In this document: piece by piece, positions 27,638-36,732 of the stretch
Layout of the letters: each line of letters starts with the position of its first letter
How positions within the stretch are numbered: the stretch's first letter is position 1
Source: an uncultured Lacinutrix sp.
GTDB lineage: Bacteria; Bacteroidota; Bacteroidia; Flavobacteriales; Flavobacteriaceae
Assembly: GCF_947500605.1 (NCBI RefSeq)
Contig: NZ_CANMSJ010000010.1
Span: forward strand, 1 to 64,000
Direction: 5' to 3'
DNA: 64,000 nt
Translations under genes and position numbers: made by a program
The notes under the pieces: generated by a model
What the model was told of the DNA's origin: nothing
The model's input: the letters and a program-made list of their open reading frames with translations, nothing else
Databases searched by the model: none

Positions 27638-28060
27638 ATGTCACAATTATCGCCATTTCACATTGCCATTCCTGTTCATAATTTAGCTGAATGTCGTGTA
27701 TTCTATCGCGACATTTTAAACTGTGAAGAAGGTAGAAGTAGTGATCATTGGGTAGATTTTAACTTTTTTGGGCATCAATTAGTCATCCATTATAAAGCAC
27801 AATCTTTAGAAGAAACTAAAACCAATACTGTAGATGGTAAACATGTACCTGTTCCGCATTACGGTGTTGTTTTACCTTGGGATAGTTTTCACGCTTTCGC
27901 GGAAGACCTAAAACTTAAAAACATTAAGTTTATTATAGAACCATACATTCGTTTTGAAGGCTTAGTTGGAGAACAAGCAACAATGTTTTTTAAGGATCCT
28001 GCAGGTAATGCTTTAGAGTTTAAAGCATTTAAAGATAGAAGTCAGTTATTTGCTAAATAG
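27638..28060 (+). CDS. VOC-family (glyoxalase-like) protein
   Basis: The 140-residue protein has one vicinal-oxygen-chelate domain with two beta-alpha-beta-beta-beta halves. The first is [20 protein letters not shown] and the second starts [14 protein letters not shown] and ends [16 protein letters not shown]8, a histidine of the second half and the glutamate of LEFKAF are candidate metal ligands. No substrate is known. Its last 15 bases overlap the 3' end of the convergent membrane-protein gene. Confidence 0.88.
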   Translation: MSQLSPFHIAIPVHNLAECRVFYRDILNCEEGRSSDHWVDFNFFGHQLVIHYKAQSLEETKTNTVDGKHVPVPHYGVVLPWDSFHAFAEDLKLKNIKFIIEPYIRFEGLVGEQATMFFKDPAGNALEFKAFKDRSQLFAK

Positions 28061-28771
28061 TTTTTTAACTTTATCAGTAATAAAAAAAGGCAAATAGATA
28101 ACTAGAAAATAAGGGATTAAAATCATCTCAACCACTATTAAATACGTTGGCCAATCTCCTAAATAATCTAAAGCAGATGCTGAATTCGGCTTTTTATTTA
28201 AATAAGAATAATTAGCATCTAAAAGATAATTAACACCAAAAATAGCAAGCATATACACTTGTATAGCTAAAAAAGACTTAAACATACTCTTCCATGTTGG
28301 TCTCATTTTAAAAACAAAAATCGCATAAAAAATAACAACTATTAACCCTAAATGTGCTATCCAATAACGAAAGTAATCTAAACTTGGAAAACCTACCGAA
28401 ATGTCTGGTGTAATTACACCTTGAGAAGTTCCTGCGATAATCCAAAATAATAAAATTTCGAAAAGCCAATATTTTCTACTATTGGTAAAAAGGAAAATAA
28501 AAAGCGCCATAAAACTACATAGAAACAATGGCAAATCTGTTACTAGATTATAGTTTCCTTTTATAATAAGATTTACATGAAATACTAAAACTGTTAAAGA
28601 CACAAAAAGACCTACACCTTTAAAAACAAGCTCTTGTTGCTTATTATTAAATCTGTTTTTAGAGAACCATATTAGAATAGTTGCAAAAACTAAAGCAACT
28701 ACAATTGGAATAATATGCTGAAGGCTTCCTATTTCTACAGAGCCAATATAATTTAGTTTAGAAAGAATCAC
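28046..28771 (-). CDS. YwaF/TIGR02206-family integral membrane protein
   Basis: This 241-residue protein has about six to seven hydrophobic segments. The family pattern is visible in [14 protein letters not shown], the [29 protein letters not shown] region and [14 protein letters not shown]. Function is unknown. The start is a GTG at 28771. A near-consensus -7 box (TATATTCG) sits 4 bases before it. The 3' end overlaps the VOC gene by 15 bases in convergent orientation. Confidence 0.82.
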   Translation of the reverse strand: MILSKLNYIGSVEIGSLQHIIPIVVALVFATILIWFSKNRFNNKQQELVFKGVGLFVSLTVLVFHVNLIIKGNYNLVTDLPLFLCSFMALFIFLFTNSRKYWLFEILLFWIIAGTSQGVITPDISVGFPSLDYFRYWIAHLGLIVVIFYAIFVFKMRPTWKSMFKSFLAIQVYMLAIFGVNYLLDANYSYLNKKPNSASALDYLGDWPTYLIVVEMILIPYFLVIYLPFFITDKVKKLFSK

Positions 28772-28775
28772 GTTA

Positions 28776-28783
28776 CGAATATA
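28776..28783 (-). promoter_or_regulatory. Near-consensus -7 box 4 bases before the YwaF-like GTG start
   Basis: TATATTCG on the minus strand differs from TAnnTTTG at one base (TTCG). The four bases TAAC separate it from the GTG start at 28771. Confidence 0.3.
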
Positions 28784-28844
28784 CTTAATGAATTTTAAAA
28801 ACGATTAATAATAAATTTGAATGAACTTCTCATTGAGCTAAAAA

Positions 28845-28918
28845 AAAATCGAATTATAACATGAGTTACAATTCGATTTTATATTGAAATAAAAGAACCT
28901 ATTAAAATGAGTTCTTTT
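28845..28918 (-). terminator. Terminator region of folD (two hairpins)
   Basis: Two stems lie past the folD stop. The nearer one is AAAAGAAC/GTTCTTTT (28889-28918). The farther is AAAATCGAATT/AATTCGATTTT (28845-28880), with an A tract that reads as T on the minus strand. The second has the stronger stem and T run. Confidence 0.7.
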
Positions 28919-28927
28919 AATAACCTA

Positions 28928-29812
28928 TTAAATATTTGCTCTGTGACGCTCTCTTGCTAATAATGTGTTTTTTAATAACATTGCAATTGTCATAGGTCCT
29001 ACTCCACCAGGAACTGGTGTTATAAAACTTGCTTTTTTACTTACATTTTCAAAATCTACATCTCCAGTTATTACATAACCTTTTGGGTGCGATTCGTCTG
29101 GAACACGTGTAATACCTACATCTATAATTACTGCATCATCTTTTACCATTTCTGCTTTTAAGAAATTAGGAACGCCTAATGCCGAAATAATAATATCTGC
29201 TTGAGATGTAATTTGTGTAATATTTTTTGTGTGACTATGTGTTAGTGTTACTGTAGAGTTTCCTGGAAATCCTTTTCTTCCCATTAATATACTCATTGGT
29301 CTTCCAACAATATGAGAACGCCCAATAACAACAGTGTGCTTTCCTTTAGAATCTACATTATATCTATCTAATAACTCTAAAATACCAAATGGTGTTGCAG
29401 GAATAAAAGTAGACATATCTAATGCCATTTTTCCAAAATTCATTGGATGGAAACCATCAACATCTTTATCTGGATTTACAGCCATTAATACTTTTTGAGT
29501 ATCTATTTGCTCTGGTAAAGGCAATTGAATAATAAATCCATCGATGTTGTCATTATTATTTAATTCTTCAATTTTATCTAATAACTCAACCTCACTTGTA
29601 GTGTTAGACAAACGCACCATTGTAGACTCAAAACCAACACGCTCGCATGCACGAACTTTACTACCAACGTAAGTTAAACTTGCGCCATCATTACCAACGA
29701 TAACAGCAGCTAAATGCGGTACTTTTTCGCCATTAGCTTTCATTTTATCAACTTCAGCTTTGATTTCGTTTTTAATATCGTTACTTACTTTTTTACCGTC
29801 AAGTATAGTCAT
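28928..29812 (-). CDS. folD: Bifunctional methylenetetrahydrofolate dehydrogenase/cyclohydrolase
   Basis: FolD interconverts 5,10-methylene-THF and 10-formyl-THF. The 294-residue protein is full length. The active-site motif YVGSKVRACERVG (catalytic lysine near 55), QLPLPEQID, the DVDGFHPMN loop, the Rossmann motif GRSHIVGRPM and the C-terminal PVPGGVGPMTIAML are all present. It lies 65 bases downstream of ffh on the same strand and may share its transcript. Confidence 0.97.
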   Translation of the reverse strand: MTILDGKKVSNDIKNEIKAEVDKMKANGEKVPHLAAVIVGNDGASLTYVGSKVRACERVGFESTMVRLSNTTSEVELLDKIEELNNNDNIDGFIIQLPLPEQIDTQKVLMAVNPDKDVDGFHPMNFGKMALDMSTFIPATPFGILELLDRYNVDSKGKHTVVIGRSHIVGRPMSILMGRKGFPGNSTVTLTHSHTKNITQITSQADIIISALGVPNFLKAEMVKDDAVIIDVGITRVPDESHPKGYVITGDVDFENVSKKASFITPVPGGVGPMTIAMLLKNTLLARERHRANI

Positions 29813-29877
29813 TATTGTATTACTTTAATTGGTTGCCTTTATCTAGTATACTTTTTATTATAAATTAAAAAACAGAA

Positions 29878-31206
29878 TTACTTCATATTTTTCATTGCAT
29901 TCATCATTGCTTTTCCTTTCCCACCTTGCATCATCTTCATCATTTTGCTCATTTGATCGAACTGCTTTAAAAGTTGATTTACTTGTGTTACAGAAGTTCC
30001 AGATCCTTTTCCAATTCGCTTTTTACGACTTGCATTAATTACCGAAGGATTCGTTCTTTCTTGAATAGTCATAGAATGAATAATAGCTTCAATATGCTTA
30101 AAAGCATCATCGTCTATATCTACATCTTTCATCATTTTTCCTGCTCCAGGAATCATGCCTACAAGATCCTTCATGTTACCCATTTTCTTAATCTGCTGAA
30201 TCTGCTTTAAGAAATCATCAAATCCGAATTGGTTTTTAGCAATTTTCTTCTGTATTTTTCTTGCTTCTTCTTCGTCAAATTGCTCTTGAGCTCTTTCAAC
30301 TAAAGATACAACATCTCCCATTCCAAGAATACGATCTGCCATACGTGAAGGATAGAAAATATCTATAGCTTCCATTTTTTCACCTGTACCAATAAACTTA
30401 ATTGGCTTGTTTACTACAGATTTAATAGAAATTGCAGCTCCACCACGAGTGTCACCATCTAATTTTGTTAGAATTACACCATCAAAATTTAAGACATCGT
30501 TAAAGGCTTTTGCTGTGTTTACAGCATCTTGACCTGTCATAGAATCCACTACAAATAGTGTTTCTTGAGGCTCGATAGCTTTATGTATGTTCGATATTTC
30601 TGTCATCATGGCTTCATCTACAGCTAGACGACCAGCTGTATCAATAATTACCACGTTATGTCCATTTTCTTTTGCATGTGCAATACCTGCTAGTGCAATG
30701 GCAACTGGATCTGTATTACCTTTATCGCTATAAACATCTACTTTTATTTGATCTCCTACTACGTGTAATTGATCTACAGCTGCCGGACGGTAAACATCAC
30801 AAGCAACTAATAAAGGTTTCTTTGTCTTTTTAGTTTTTAAGAAATTTGCTAATTTTCCAGAAAATGTTGTTTTACCAGAACCTTGTAAACCAGACATTAA
30901 AATAACAGTTGGAGTACCAGAAAGGTTTATACCTGCTGCATCTCCTCCCATAAGCTCGGTTAATTCGTCTTTAACGATTTTAACCATTAACTGTCCAGGT
31001 TGTAATGTTGTTAATACATTAGCTCCTAATGCTTTCTCTTTTACGCGATTGGTAAAATCTTTAGCTATTTTAAAATTAACATCGGCATCTAAAAGTGCTC
31101 GGCGCACTTCTTTTAAAGTTTCGGCAACATTAACTTCTGTAATGCTTCCGTGACCTTTTAATACGTGTAGCGCTTTATCTAACTTTTCACTTAAATTATT
31201 AAACAT
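29878..31206 (-). CDS. ffh: Signal recognition particle protein Ffh
   Basis: Ffh binds signal sequences of nascent membrane proteins and the 4.5S RNA, and its GTPase docks with FtsY. The 442-residue protein has an N domain (about 1-90), a P-loop GLQGSGKTT (106-114), the DTAGR motif and TKLDGD. A methionine-rich M domain follows (MSKMMKMMQGGKGKAMMNAMKNMK at the end), and the RNA-binding helix lies in SRKKRIGKGSGT. No 4.5S RNA gene was recognised nearby. Confidence 0.98.
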   Translation of the reverse strand: MFNNLSEKLDKALHVLKGHGSITEVNVAETLKEVRRALLDADVNFKIAKDFTNRVKEKALGANVLTTLQPGQLMVKIVKDELTELMGGDAAGINLSGTPTVILMSGLQGSGKTTFSGKLANFLKTKKTKKPLLVACDVYRPAAVDQLHVVGDQIKVDVYSDKGNTDPVAIALAGIAHAKENGHNVVIIDTAGRLAVDEAMMTEISNIHKAIEPQETLFVVDSMTGQDAVNTAKAFNDVLNFDGVILTKLDGDTRGGAAISIKSVVNKPIKFIGTGEKMEAIDIFYPSRMADRILGMGDVVSLVERAQEQFDEEEARKIQKKIAKNQFGFDDFLKQIQQIKKMGNMKDLVGMIPGAGKMMKDVDIDDDAFKHIEAIIHSMTIQERTNPSVINASRKKRIGKGSGTSVTQVNQLLKQFDQMSKMMKMMQGGKGKAMMNAMKNMK

Positions 31207-31266
31207 ATTCTTTTAGTATTCTGTAATCAGTTTGCAGTAGGCAGCCTGACTCATTCTTAAGATTCG

Positions 31267-31274
31267 CAAATTTA
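31267..31274 (-). promoter_or_regulatory. -7 promoter box of ffh
   Basis: TAAATTTG followed by C on the minus strand matches TAnnTTTG and lies 60 bases before the ffh start. The nearest TTG lies at a longer spacing (27 bases) than usual, so the -33 element is uncertain. Confidence 0.5.
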
Positions 31275-31326
31275 AGTATTTGTAGTGTATTTTTAAAGTT
31301 TCAACTCATATAATATTAAACCAAAA

Positions 31327-31354
31327 AAAGAGCCTCTTAAAACAAAGGCTCTTT
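31327..31354 (-). terminator. Terminator-like hairpin with no gene feeding it
   Basis: AAAGAGCC and GGCTCTTT form an eight-base stem. On the minus strand it continues into TTTTTTT. The strand upstream of it (31355-31617) has no complete minus-strand gene, so its transcript is unknown. Confidence 0.65.
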
Positions 31355-31617
31355 AGTATAAATAATCAACTAAAAAAAGTAATTATGACGTTACTTTAAA
31401 CTGTAAGCTAATTGGTATATAAAATAACAAAAAGGCTTATTATCATCTAATTACACTTCAAAATTTCTTCACACTAATTAGATATGTTAAAATTCTAAAT
31501 CGCAATTCTATTATGCTTATTTTAATTGCTATATCTAATACTAAAACAATTTACTTTCAAAAATTCCTAGCTCTGTATTTGTTTTTTTTTACATTTAGAA
31601 AGTTTTTAGAAACACCT

Positions 31618-32133
31618 ATGGCAAAAAATTTACATGATAATATTTGTGACGAAATTCGCTTTAACGCGTTGTTTAAAAAACATGCAAAAGACTTAAGCAA
31701 CTTCCTCTACTATAAATTTGGAGACCATTTAAATCCAAAAGACAAAACACAAGATGCTTTTATAAAATTATGGCAGAATTGCAAAAAGGTAACACCTGAA
31801 AAAGCTAAAAGCTATCTTTTTACTATTGCGAACAACTTAATGCTAAATGAAGTAAAGCATCATAAAATTGTTTTAAAACATCATCTAACAAAGCCCAAAC
31901 ATTACACTAACGAGTCTCCAGAATTTGTAATGGAAGAACAAGAGTATAATGAAAAACTACAAACAGCACTTTCTAATTTAACCAATGCACAGCGTGTTGC
32001 TTTTATGATGAATCGTGTAGAAGGAAAAAGACATAAAGAAATAGCTGAGCTACTTGGCATAAGTACTAAAGCAGTAGAAAAACGTATTTATGGTGCTCTA
32101 AAAAAACTACGTCAAGATATTAAGGAGCTCTAA
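31618..32133 (+). CDS. ECF RNA polymerase sigma factor (FecI-like)
   Basis: Starting at the ATG at 31618 the protein is 171 residues. A longer frame from 31513 adds a hydrophobic stretch unlike any sigma factor and is rejected. Region 2 is seen in LYYKFGDHLNPKDKTQDAFIKLW and AKSYLFTIANNLMLNEVK. Region 4 is EGKRHKEIAELLGISTKAVEKRIYGALKKL with a clear helix-turn-helix. It heads an operon with a FecR-type anti-sigma factor and a TonB receptor, the standard cell-surface signalling set of Bacteroidota. Confidence 0.92.
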   Translation: MAKNLHDNICDEIRFNALFKKHAKDLSNFLYYKFGDHLNPKDKTQDAFIKLWQNCKKVTPEKAKSYLFTIANNLMLNEVKHHKIVLKHHLTKPKHYTNESPEFVMEEQEYNEKLQTALSNLTNAQRVAFMMNRVEGKRHKEIAELLGISTKAVEKRIYGALKKLRQDIKEL

Positions 32134-32201
32134 ATGATGGTAACTTTTAAACAATGGTAGGGATTTTTAATATATAGTTGTTATATACTTGAATAAGAAT
32201 T

Positions 32202-33098
32202 ATGGAACGAGAAGATTTAATAAAAAAATGGTTAGACAATAACCTTAGTTCTCAGGAGCTTGAAGCTTTTAAACAGCTTAAAGACTTCGATGAGCTAACT
32301 AGGTTAGATGCTGCTTTACAGCAATTTAAACCTCAAGAATTTGAAGACGATAAAGAATTAGAAAAATTAAACCTTGCCTTAAAAACAAAATCTAAAAAAC
32401 AAAATAACTGGTTAAATCCTTTTATGCGTGTAGCAGCAATTTTAGCTATTTGTGTTGGGGCTTACTATTACACTACTACATTAGATACTAATATAGCAAC
32501 CGAATTTGCACAAAAAGAAAGTATTGTTTTACCAGATAATTCTCAAGTAAAACTTAATGCAAAATCTACTTTAGCTTTTAATAAAAACAGTTGGGAAGAC
32601 TCTAGAAATCTTGACCTAATTGGAGAAGCTTATTTTAAAGTTGCCAAAGGCTCTAAGTTTACAGTACATACAACGGCAGGAGATATTTCTGTTTTAGGCA
32701 CTGAATTTAATATTAATAATAGAAATAATCTTTTTGAAGTTATTTGTTATGAAGGTTCTGTAAAAGTAGAACACAACAAAACTAGTCGTGTTTTAAAACC
32801 CGGAGAAAGCTTTTTAATACTAGACAATAAATTAGTTGAAAGACCAAAAACTAATGATACTAGTCCGTTATGGATTAACAATGAATCTTATTTTGAAAGC
32901 ATACCTTACACTCAAGTAATAGCAGAGTTTGAAAGACAATACAATGTTACATTTAGCGTTAATAACATAGACACTAACGAAGTGTTTACAGGTGGTTTTG
33001 CGCATAATAATTTGGATATTGCATTGCAAGCCATTACTATTCCGCTTAACTTAGCCTATACGAAAAACAACAATAAGATATCGCTAAAGCGTGAGTAA
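32202..33098 (+). CDS. FecR-type anti-sigma factor
   Basis: The 298-residue protein has a short cytosolic N-terminus that would bind the sigma factor and one membrane helix (about 74-93, VAAILAICVGAYYY). A periplasmic FecR domain follows (about 103-205: LPDNSQVKLNAKSTL, GEAYFKV, VLGTEFNI, CYEGSVKV and LKPGES). A C-terminal DUF4974 module completes it (about 225-298: YTQVIAEFERQYNV). It passes a signal from the receptor to the sigma factor. Its stop overlaps the receptor start by 8 bases. Confidence 0.92.
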   Translation: MEREDLIKKWLDNNLSSQELEAFKQLKDFDELTRLDAALQQFKPQEFEDDKELEKLNLALKTKSKKQNNWLNPFMRVAAILAICVGAYYYTTTLDTNIATEFAQKESIVLPDNSQVKLNAKSTLAFNKNSWEDSRNLDLIGEAYFKVAKGSKFTVHTTAGDISVLGTEFNINNRNNLFEVICYEGSVKVEHNKTSRVLKPGESFLILDNKLVERPKTNDTSPLWINNESYFESIPYTQVIAEFERQYNVTFSVNNIDTNEVFTGGFAHNNLDIALQAITIPLNLAYTKNNNKISLKRE

Positions 33099-35391
33099 AA
33101 AAATTACGTTCACTCTCTTAATTATCCTATTCTTTTTTAGTTTTATTAGTGTGAACGCTCAAACTTTTAAAACTGAAACAATTCCTCTTGCAACAGTTTT
33201 AAAAGCTTTAGAAAAACGTTTTGATATTAGGTTTACCTATGCAGACAAAACTACAGAAGGTGTAAAAATCACAGAACCTTCTACACTACTTTCTTATAAT
33301 GATGCAATAACTTATCTAAGAACAAATACCAATTTAAACTTTAAAATTATAAATAGTCGTTTTGTTGCCATTGCTCCTAGTAAAAAAAGAACAAGACCTA
33401 TTGAAGCACTTGAGGAAGTACAATTAAACACTTATTTAACAACTGGTATTACTAAAACAAAAACCGGAGAAGTTGTTTTAAATCCAGACGAGTTTGGTAT
33501 TCTTCCTGGATTAATAGAAGCTGATGTTTTACAAACGGTACAAGCTTTACCTGGTGTTTTAAGTGTAGACGAATCGGTCTCTAACCTTAATGTTCGAGGT
33601 GGTACTCACGATCAAAATTTAATTCTTTGGGATGGTATAAAAATGTATCAATCTGGTCATTTCTTCGGATTGATTTCTGCCTTTAATCCTAACTTAATTT
33701 CTAATGTAGTTATATCTAAAAATGGTACAAGTGCCTTATATGGCGATGGTGTTTCTAGCACAATAGATATGCGTTTGGATACTAACACAAATAAAGAAAG
33801 TTCTTATGGGTTAGGTTTAAATTTAATCCAAGCCGATGCCTTTACAAAGTTAAAATTACAAGATAATATGGAATTGCAGTTATCTGCAAGACGCTCGATT
33901 ACAGATGCTGTAAATACTCCAACTTATCAGCAGTATTTTGATCGTATTTTTCAAGATTCGGACATTGATAATACTTCAGAAGGCAATGGAAATTCAACAT
34001 CAAACGAAAACTTTTATTTTTACGATATAAGTGCAAAATTGCTGCATGATCTTTCTTCTAAAGATAAATTAAGACTTAGTTTTACTACTGTTTTTAATGC
34101 ATTAGATTATCTAGAAAACAGCTCTACAGATGCTTTAATTAGCGGAATTACACAACGAAATCTCGCAGCTGGACTAAACTACAATAGACAATGGAGTTCA
34201 TTTATAAGTAGCGAAGTACAACTAAACGTCTCTGATTATAAACTAAATGCTACAAATTTTGATATAGAAAACAACCAACGTTTGCTTCAAAATAACGCAG
34301 TTAAAGATTATGGTATAACATTTCAACTTAAACTAGATTTTAATGAACGTTTACGTTGGACAAATGGTTACCAGTACTCTCAAGTAAGTGTCAACAATTT
34401 AGAGGAAATAAACAATCCAGAATATAGAAGTGATATGGAACATGAGGTTAGTACACACTCCACTTTTAGTGAATTCACTTTTTCTTCTTACAATAATAGA
34501 ACACATTTAAAAATTGGTACTAGAAGTAATTATTATAAACCTTTTAATGTATTATTACTAGAACCACGCTTAAGTTTCAATCATAAATTTCTAAAACATT
34601 TTAAAGTTGAATTATTAGGGGAGTTTAAAAGCCAAGTTACTTCTCAAGTAATAGACCGCCAAAACGATTTTTTAGGCATAGAAAAACGCCGTTGGGTATT
34701 AGCGAATAATACTACTCTACCAATTATAGAAAGTAAGCAAACCTCTATTGGTTTACATTACAACAAAAACAAGCTTTTAGTAAGTGTAGAAGCGTTTATA
34801 AAGCATGTAGATGGTATAACTACAAAAAGTCAAGGTTTTCAAAACCAATATCAAAATGTAAATGCAATAGGAAATTACGAAACTAAAGGCATCGATTTTT
34901 TAATAAATAAACAATTTAATGCGTTTAGCTCTTGGTTAAGTTACTCTTTAAGTAATAACGATTATTCATTCCCAACACTAAACAATGCGCAAGCCTTTGC
35001 AAATAATACTGCTGTCTCTCATGCTTTAACTTTTGCAGGTACTTACGCTGTTAACAATTTAAAACTGGCATTAGGCTTTAATTGGAATTCAGGAAAACCC
35101 ACTACTACTCCTAACAATTTAGAACCTGTTTTTGATAATAATATTAACTACAACACTGCTAACAAAACCAATTTGGACGATTATTTTAGAACCGATTTTT
35201 CTGGAACTTATAATTTAAATTTAGCCCGAAATACGAAAGCAGAAATAGGTTTTTCGATTTGGAATATACTTAACCGTAAAAACACACTTAACAGCTACTA
35301 CATTTTAAACGAAGATGAATCTATATCTAAAATTGAAAACAAATCTCTTGGCTTTACTCCTAATTTGAGTTTTAGAGTTCGTTTTAAATAA
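33091..35391 (+). CDS. TonB-dependent receptor with N-terminal STN signalling domain
   Basis: The 766-residue protein starts with GTG at 33091, inside the fecR-like gene (8-base overlap). It has a signal peptide (1-24, ending VNAQ) and an STN domain that contacts FecR (about 25-95: TVLKALEKRFDIRFTYAD). A plug domain follows (about 125-230, with LNVRGGTHDQNLILWDGIKMY and SALYGDG). The rest is a beta barrel ending FTPNLSFRVRFK. It lacks the carboxypeptidase-regulatory domain common in SusC. No SusD lies beside it. The ligand is unknown; the following peptidase suggests peptides or protein-derived cues. Confidence 0.92.
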   Translation: MSKKITFTLLIILFFFSFISVNAQTFKTETIPLATVLKALEKRFDIRFTYADKTTEGVKITEPSTLLSYNDAITYLRTNTNLNFKIINSRFVAIAPSKKRTRPIEALEEVQLNTYLTTGITKTKTGEVVLNPDEFGILPGLIEADVLQTVQALPGVLSVDESVSNLNVRGGTHDQNLILWDGIKMYQSGHFFGLISAFNPNLISNVVISKNGTSALYGDGVSSTIDMRLDTNTNKESSYGLGLNLIQADAFTKLKLQDNMELQLSARRSITDAVNTPTYQQYFDRIFQDSDIDNTSEGNGNSTSNENFYFYDISAKLLHDLSSKDKLRLSFTTVFNALDYLENSSTDALISGITQRNLAAGLNYNRQWSSFISSEVQLNVSDYKLNATNFDIENNQRLLQNNAVKDYGITFQLKLDFNERLRWTNGYQYSQVSVNNLEEINNPEYRSDMEHEVSTHSTFSEFTFSSYNNRTHLKIGTRSNYYKPFNVLLLEPRLSFNHKFLKHFKVELLGEFKSQVTSQVIDRQNDFLGIEKRRWVLANNTTLPIIESKQTSIGLHYNKNKLLVSVEAFIKHVDGITTKSQGFQNQYQNVNAIGNYETKGIDFLINKQFNAFSSWLSYSLSNNDYSFPTLNNAQAFANNTAVSHALTFAGTYAVNNLKLALGFNWNSGKPTTTPNNLEPVFDNNINYNTANKTNLDDYFRTDFSGTYNLNLARNTKAEIGFSIWNILNRKNTLNSYYILNEDESISKIENKSLGFTPNLSFRVRFK

Positions 35392-35439
35392 CATACATTT
35401 GTTTAATACATATTACACTTTTGTCAAAATCCAACAATA

Positions 35440-36606
35440 ATGAAACAAGTATTACAAACTTTAATAGTCCTTTTTACTTTTAGTATTTCTTCTTTAAGTG
35501 CACAAACATATAACTCGTATTATAACTCTGTTGTTACAGATGTTTCTTCTTCAAACATATTAGCCGATTTAATAACATTCGAAAATTTTGGTCTTAAAGA
35601 TGTTGGATCTACAGCGATAAGCAATGCTCAAAACTGGATTACAACAAGGTATCAAGACTTAGGTTATACAGATATAGTCGAGCAACCTTTTAGCTACGGA
35701 GGTAATACAACTAATAACATTATTATTACCAAAACAGGCTCTGTGTACCCAAACACATTTCTTATAATAGATGCACATTACGATACTATAAACGGAACGG
35801 GAACAAATGACAATGGAAGTGGTACTGTACTAATGATGGAATTAGCCAGGTTACTAAAAAATGTGAATACAGAATATTCTATAAAATTTATTCATTTTAG
35901 TGGTGAAGAAGATGGATTAATAGGAAGTAATTATTATGTAAATAATACGGTAATACCAGATAATCTAGATATTTCATTAGTACTTAATATAGATGAAGTT
36001 GGAGGCGTTAATGGTTTAATAAACAATATTATTGTTTGCGAAAATGACCAAGACAACACACCAAGCGCTAACAATGCTGCTTCTGCTGCTTCTACAACTA
36101 TTATGGCTAATTGCTTTGGATTATATTCTAATTTAGCTACCGAGATTTCTTATGCTTATGCATCAGACTATGTGCCTTTTCAAAATAATGGAGAGATAAT
36201 TACTGGTCTTTACGAAAAAAATGAAACTCCATATGCTCATACTAGTTCAGACACTTTAGCAAATATGGATGTAAACTATCTTTTTGAAGTTACTAAAGGT
36301 GCATTAGGTGCTGCTTTAGAGTTTGCTGTTGGTATAAATAGTTTAGATGTTACTACTTTTAGCAAAGACAGTACTATTAGCTTCTATCCAAATCCTTCTT
36401 CGGGAAAGTTTAATATTAAATTAAACGAAAATATAGTTGAAAATTTTGAGCTAATAGTCTTAGATATATTAGGAAAAGAAGTTTATAAATCTAAAATAAA
36501 CAACCAAATAGAAACTATAGATTTAAGTTTTTTAAATAAAGGTGTTTATTTAGCTTCTCTAAAAAATGATAAGGCTAGAATTACAAAAAAGTTAGTAATT
36601 CAATAA
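35440..36606 (+). CDS. M28-family peptidase with T9SS C-terminal sorting domain
   Basis: This 388-residue secreted zinc peptidase has a signal peptide (1-21, ending SLSAQ). The metal and catalytic motifs are DAHYDT (H about 112), the NDNGSG aspartate, SGEEDGLIGS (glutamate pair about 153-154), NIDEVGG and YAHTSSDT. The last ~75 residues, starting FYPNPSSGKF and ending GVYLASLKNDKARITKKLVIQ, form a type A T9SS sorting domain, so it should cross the outer membrane through T9SS. It starts 48 bases after the receptor gene and may be part of that operon. A weak -7 box (TACATTTG, 35394-35401) could also drive it alone. Confidence 0.92.
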   Translation: MKQVLQTLIVLFTFSISSLSAQTYNSYYNSVVTDVSSSNILADLITFENFGLKDVGSTAISNAQNWITTRYQDLGYTDIVEQPFSYGGNTTNNIIITKTGSVYPNTFLIIDAHYDTINGTGTNDNGSGTVLMMELARLLKNVNTEYSIKFIHFSGEEDGLIGSNYYVNNTVIPDNLDISLVLNIDEVGGVNGLINNIIVCENDQDNTPSANNAASAASTTIMANCFGLYSNLATEISYAYASDYVPFQNNGEIITGLYEKNETPYAHTSSDTLANMDVNYLFEVTKGALGAALEFAVGINSLDVTTFSKDSTISFYPNPSSGKFNIKLNENIVENFELIVLDILGKEVYKSKINNQIETIDLSFLNKGVYLASLKNDKARITKKLVIQ

Positions 36607-36732
36607 AACTAAAAACACGTTTTATCAAAAAATGATATAGCTTACATCTCTCTTTTATATCTATACCTTTCTTTGTATCTTAATTAACGATTCTGATTTG
36701 TAAACAATTACATCTCTAAACTTCAAATTTCA

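Larger units (their letters stand above)
31207..31617. other. Divergent intergenic region between ffh and the ECF sigma gene
   Basis: 411 bases between two divergent genes. It holds a -7 box for ffh at 31267-31274, a strong hairpin at 31327-31354 that reads as a minus-strand terminator, and a short minus-strand remnant ending in codons ISLQFKVTS plus stop near 31386. I see no complete gene on either strand. Confidence 0.6.

Noticed and set aside
31513-31617. N-terminal extension of the sigma-factor frame
   Set aside because: It would add a hydrophobic stretch (YLFFFTF) foreign to sigma factors; the ATG at 31618 gives the normal family start.
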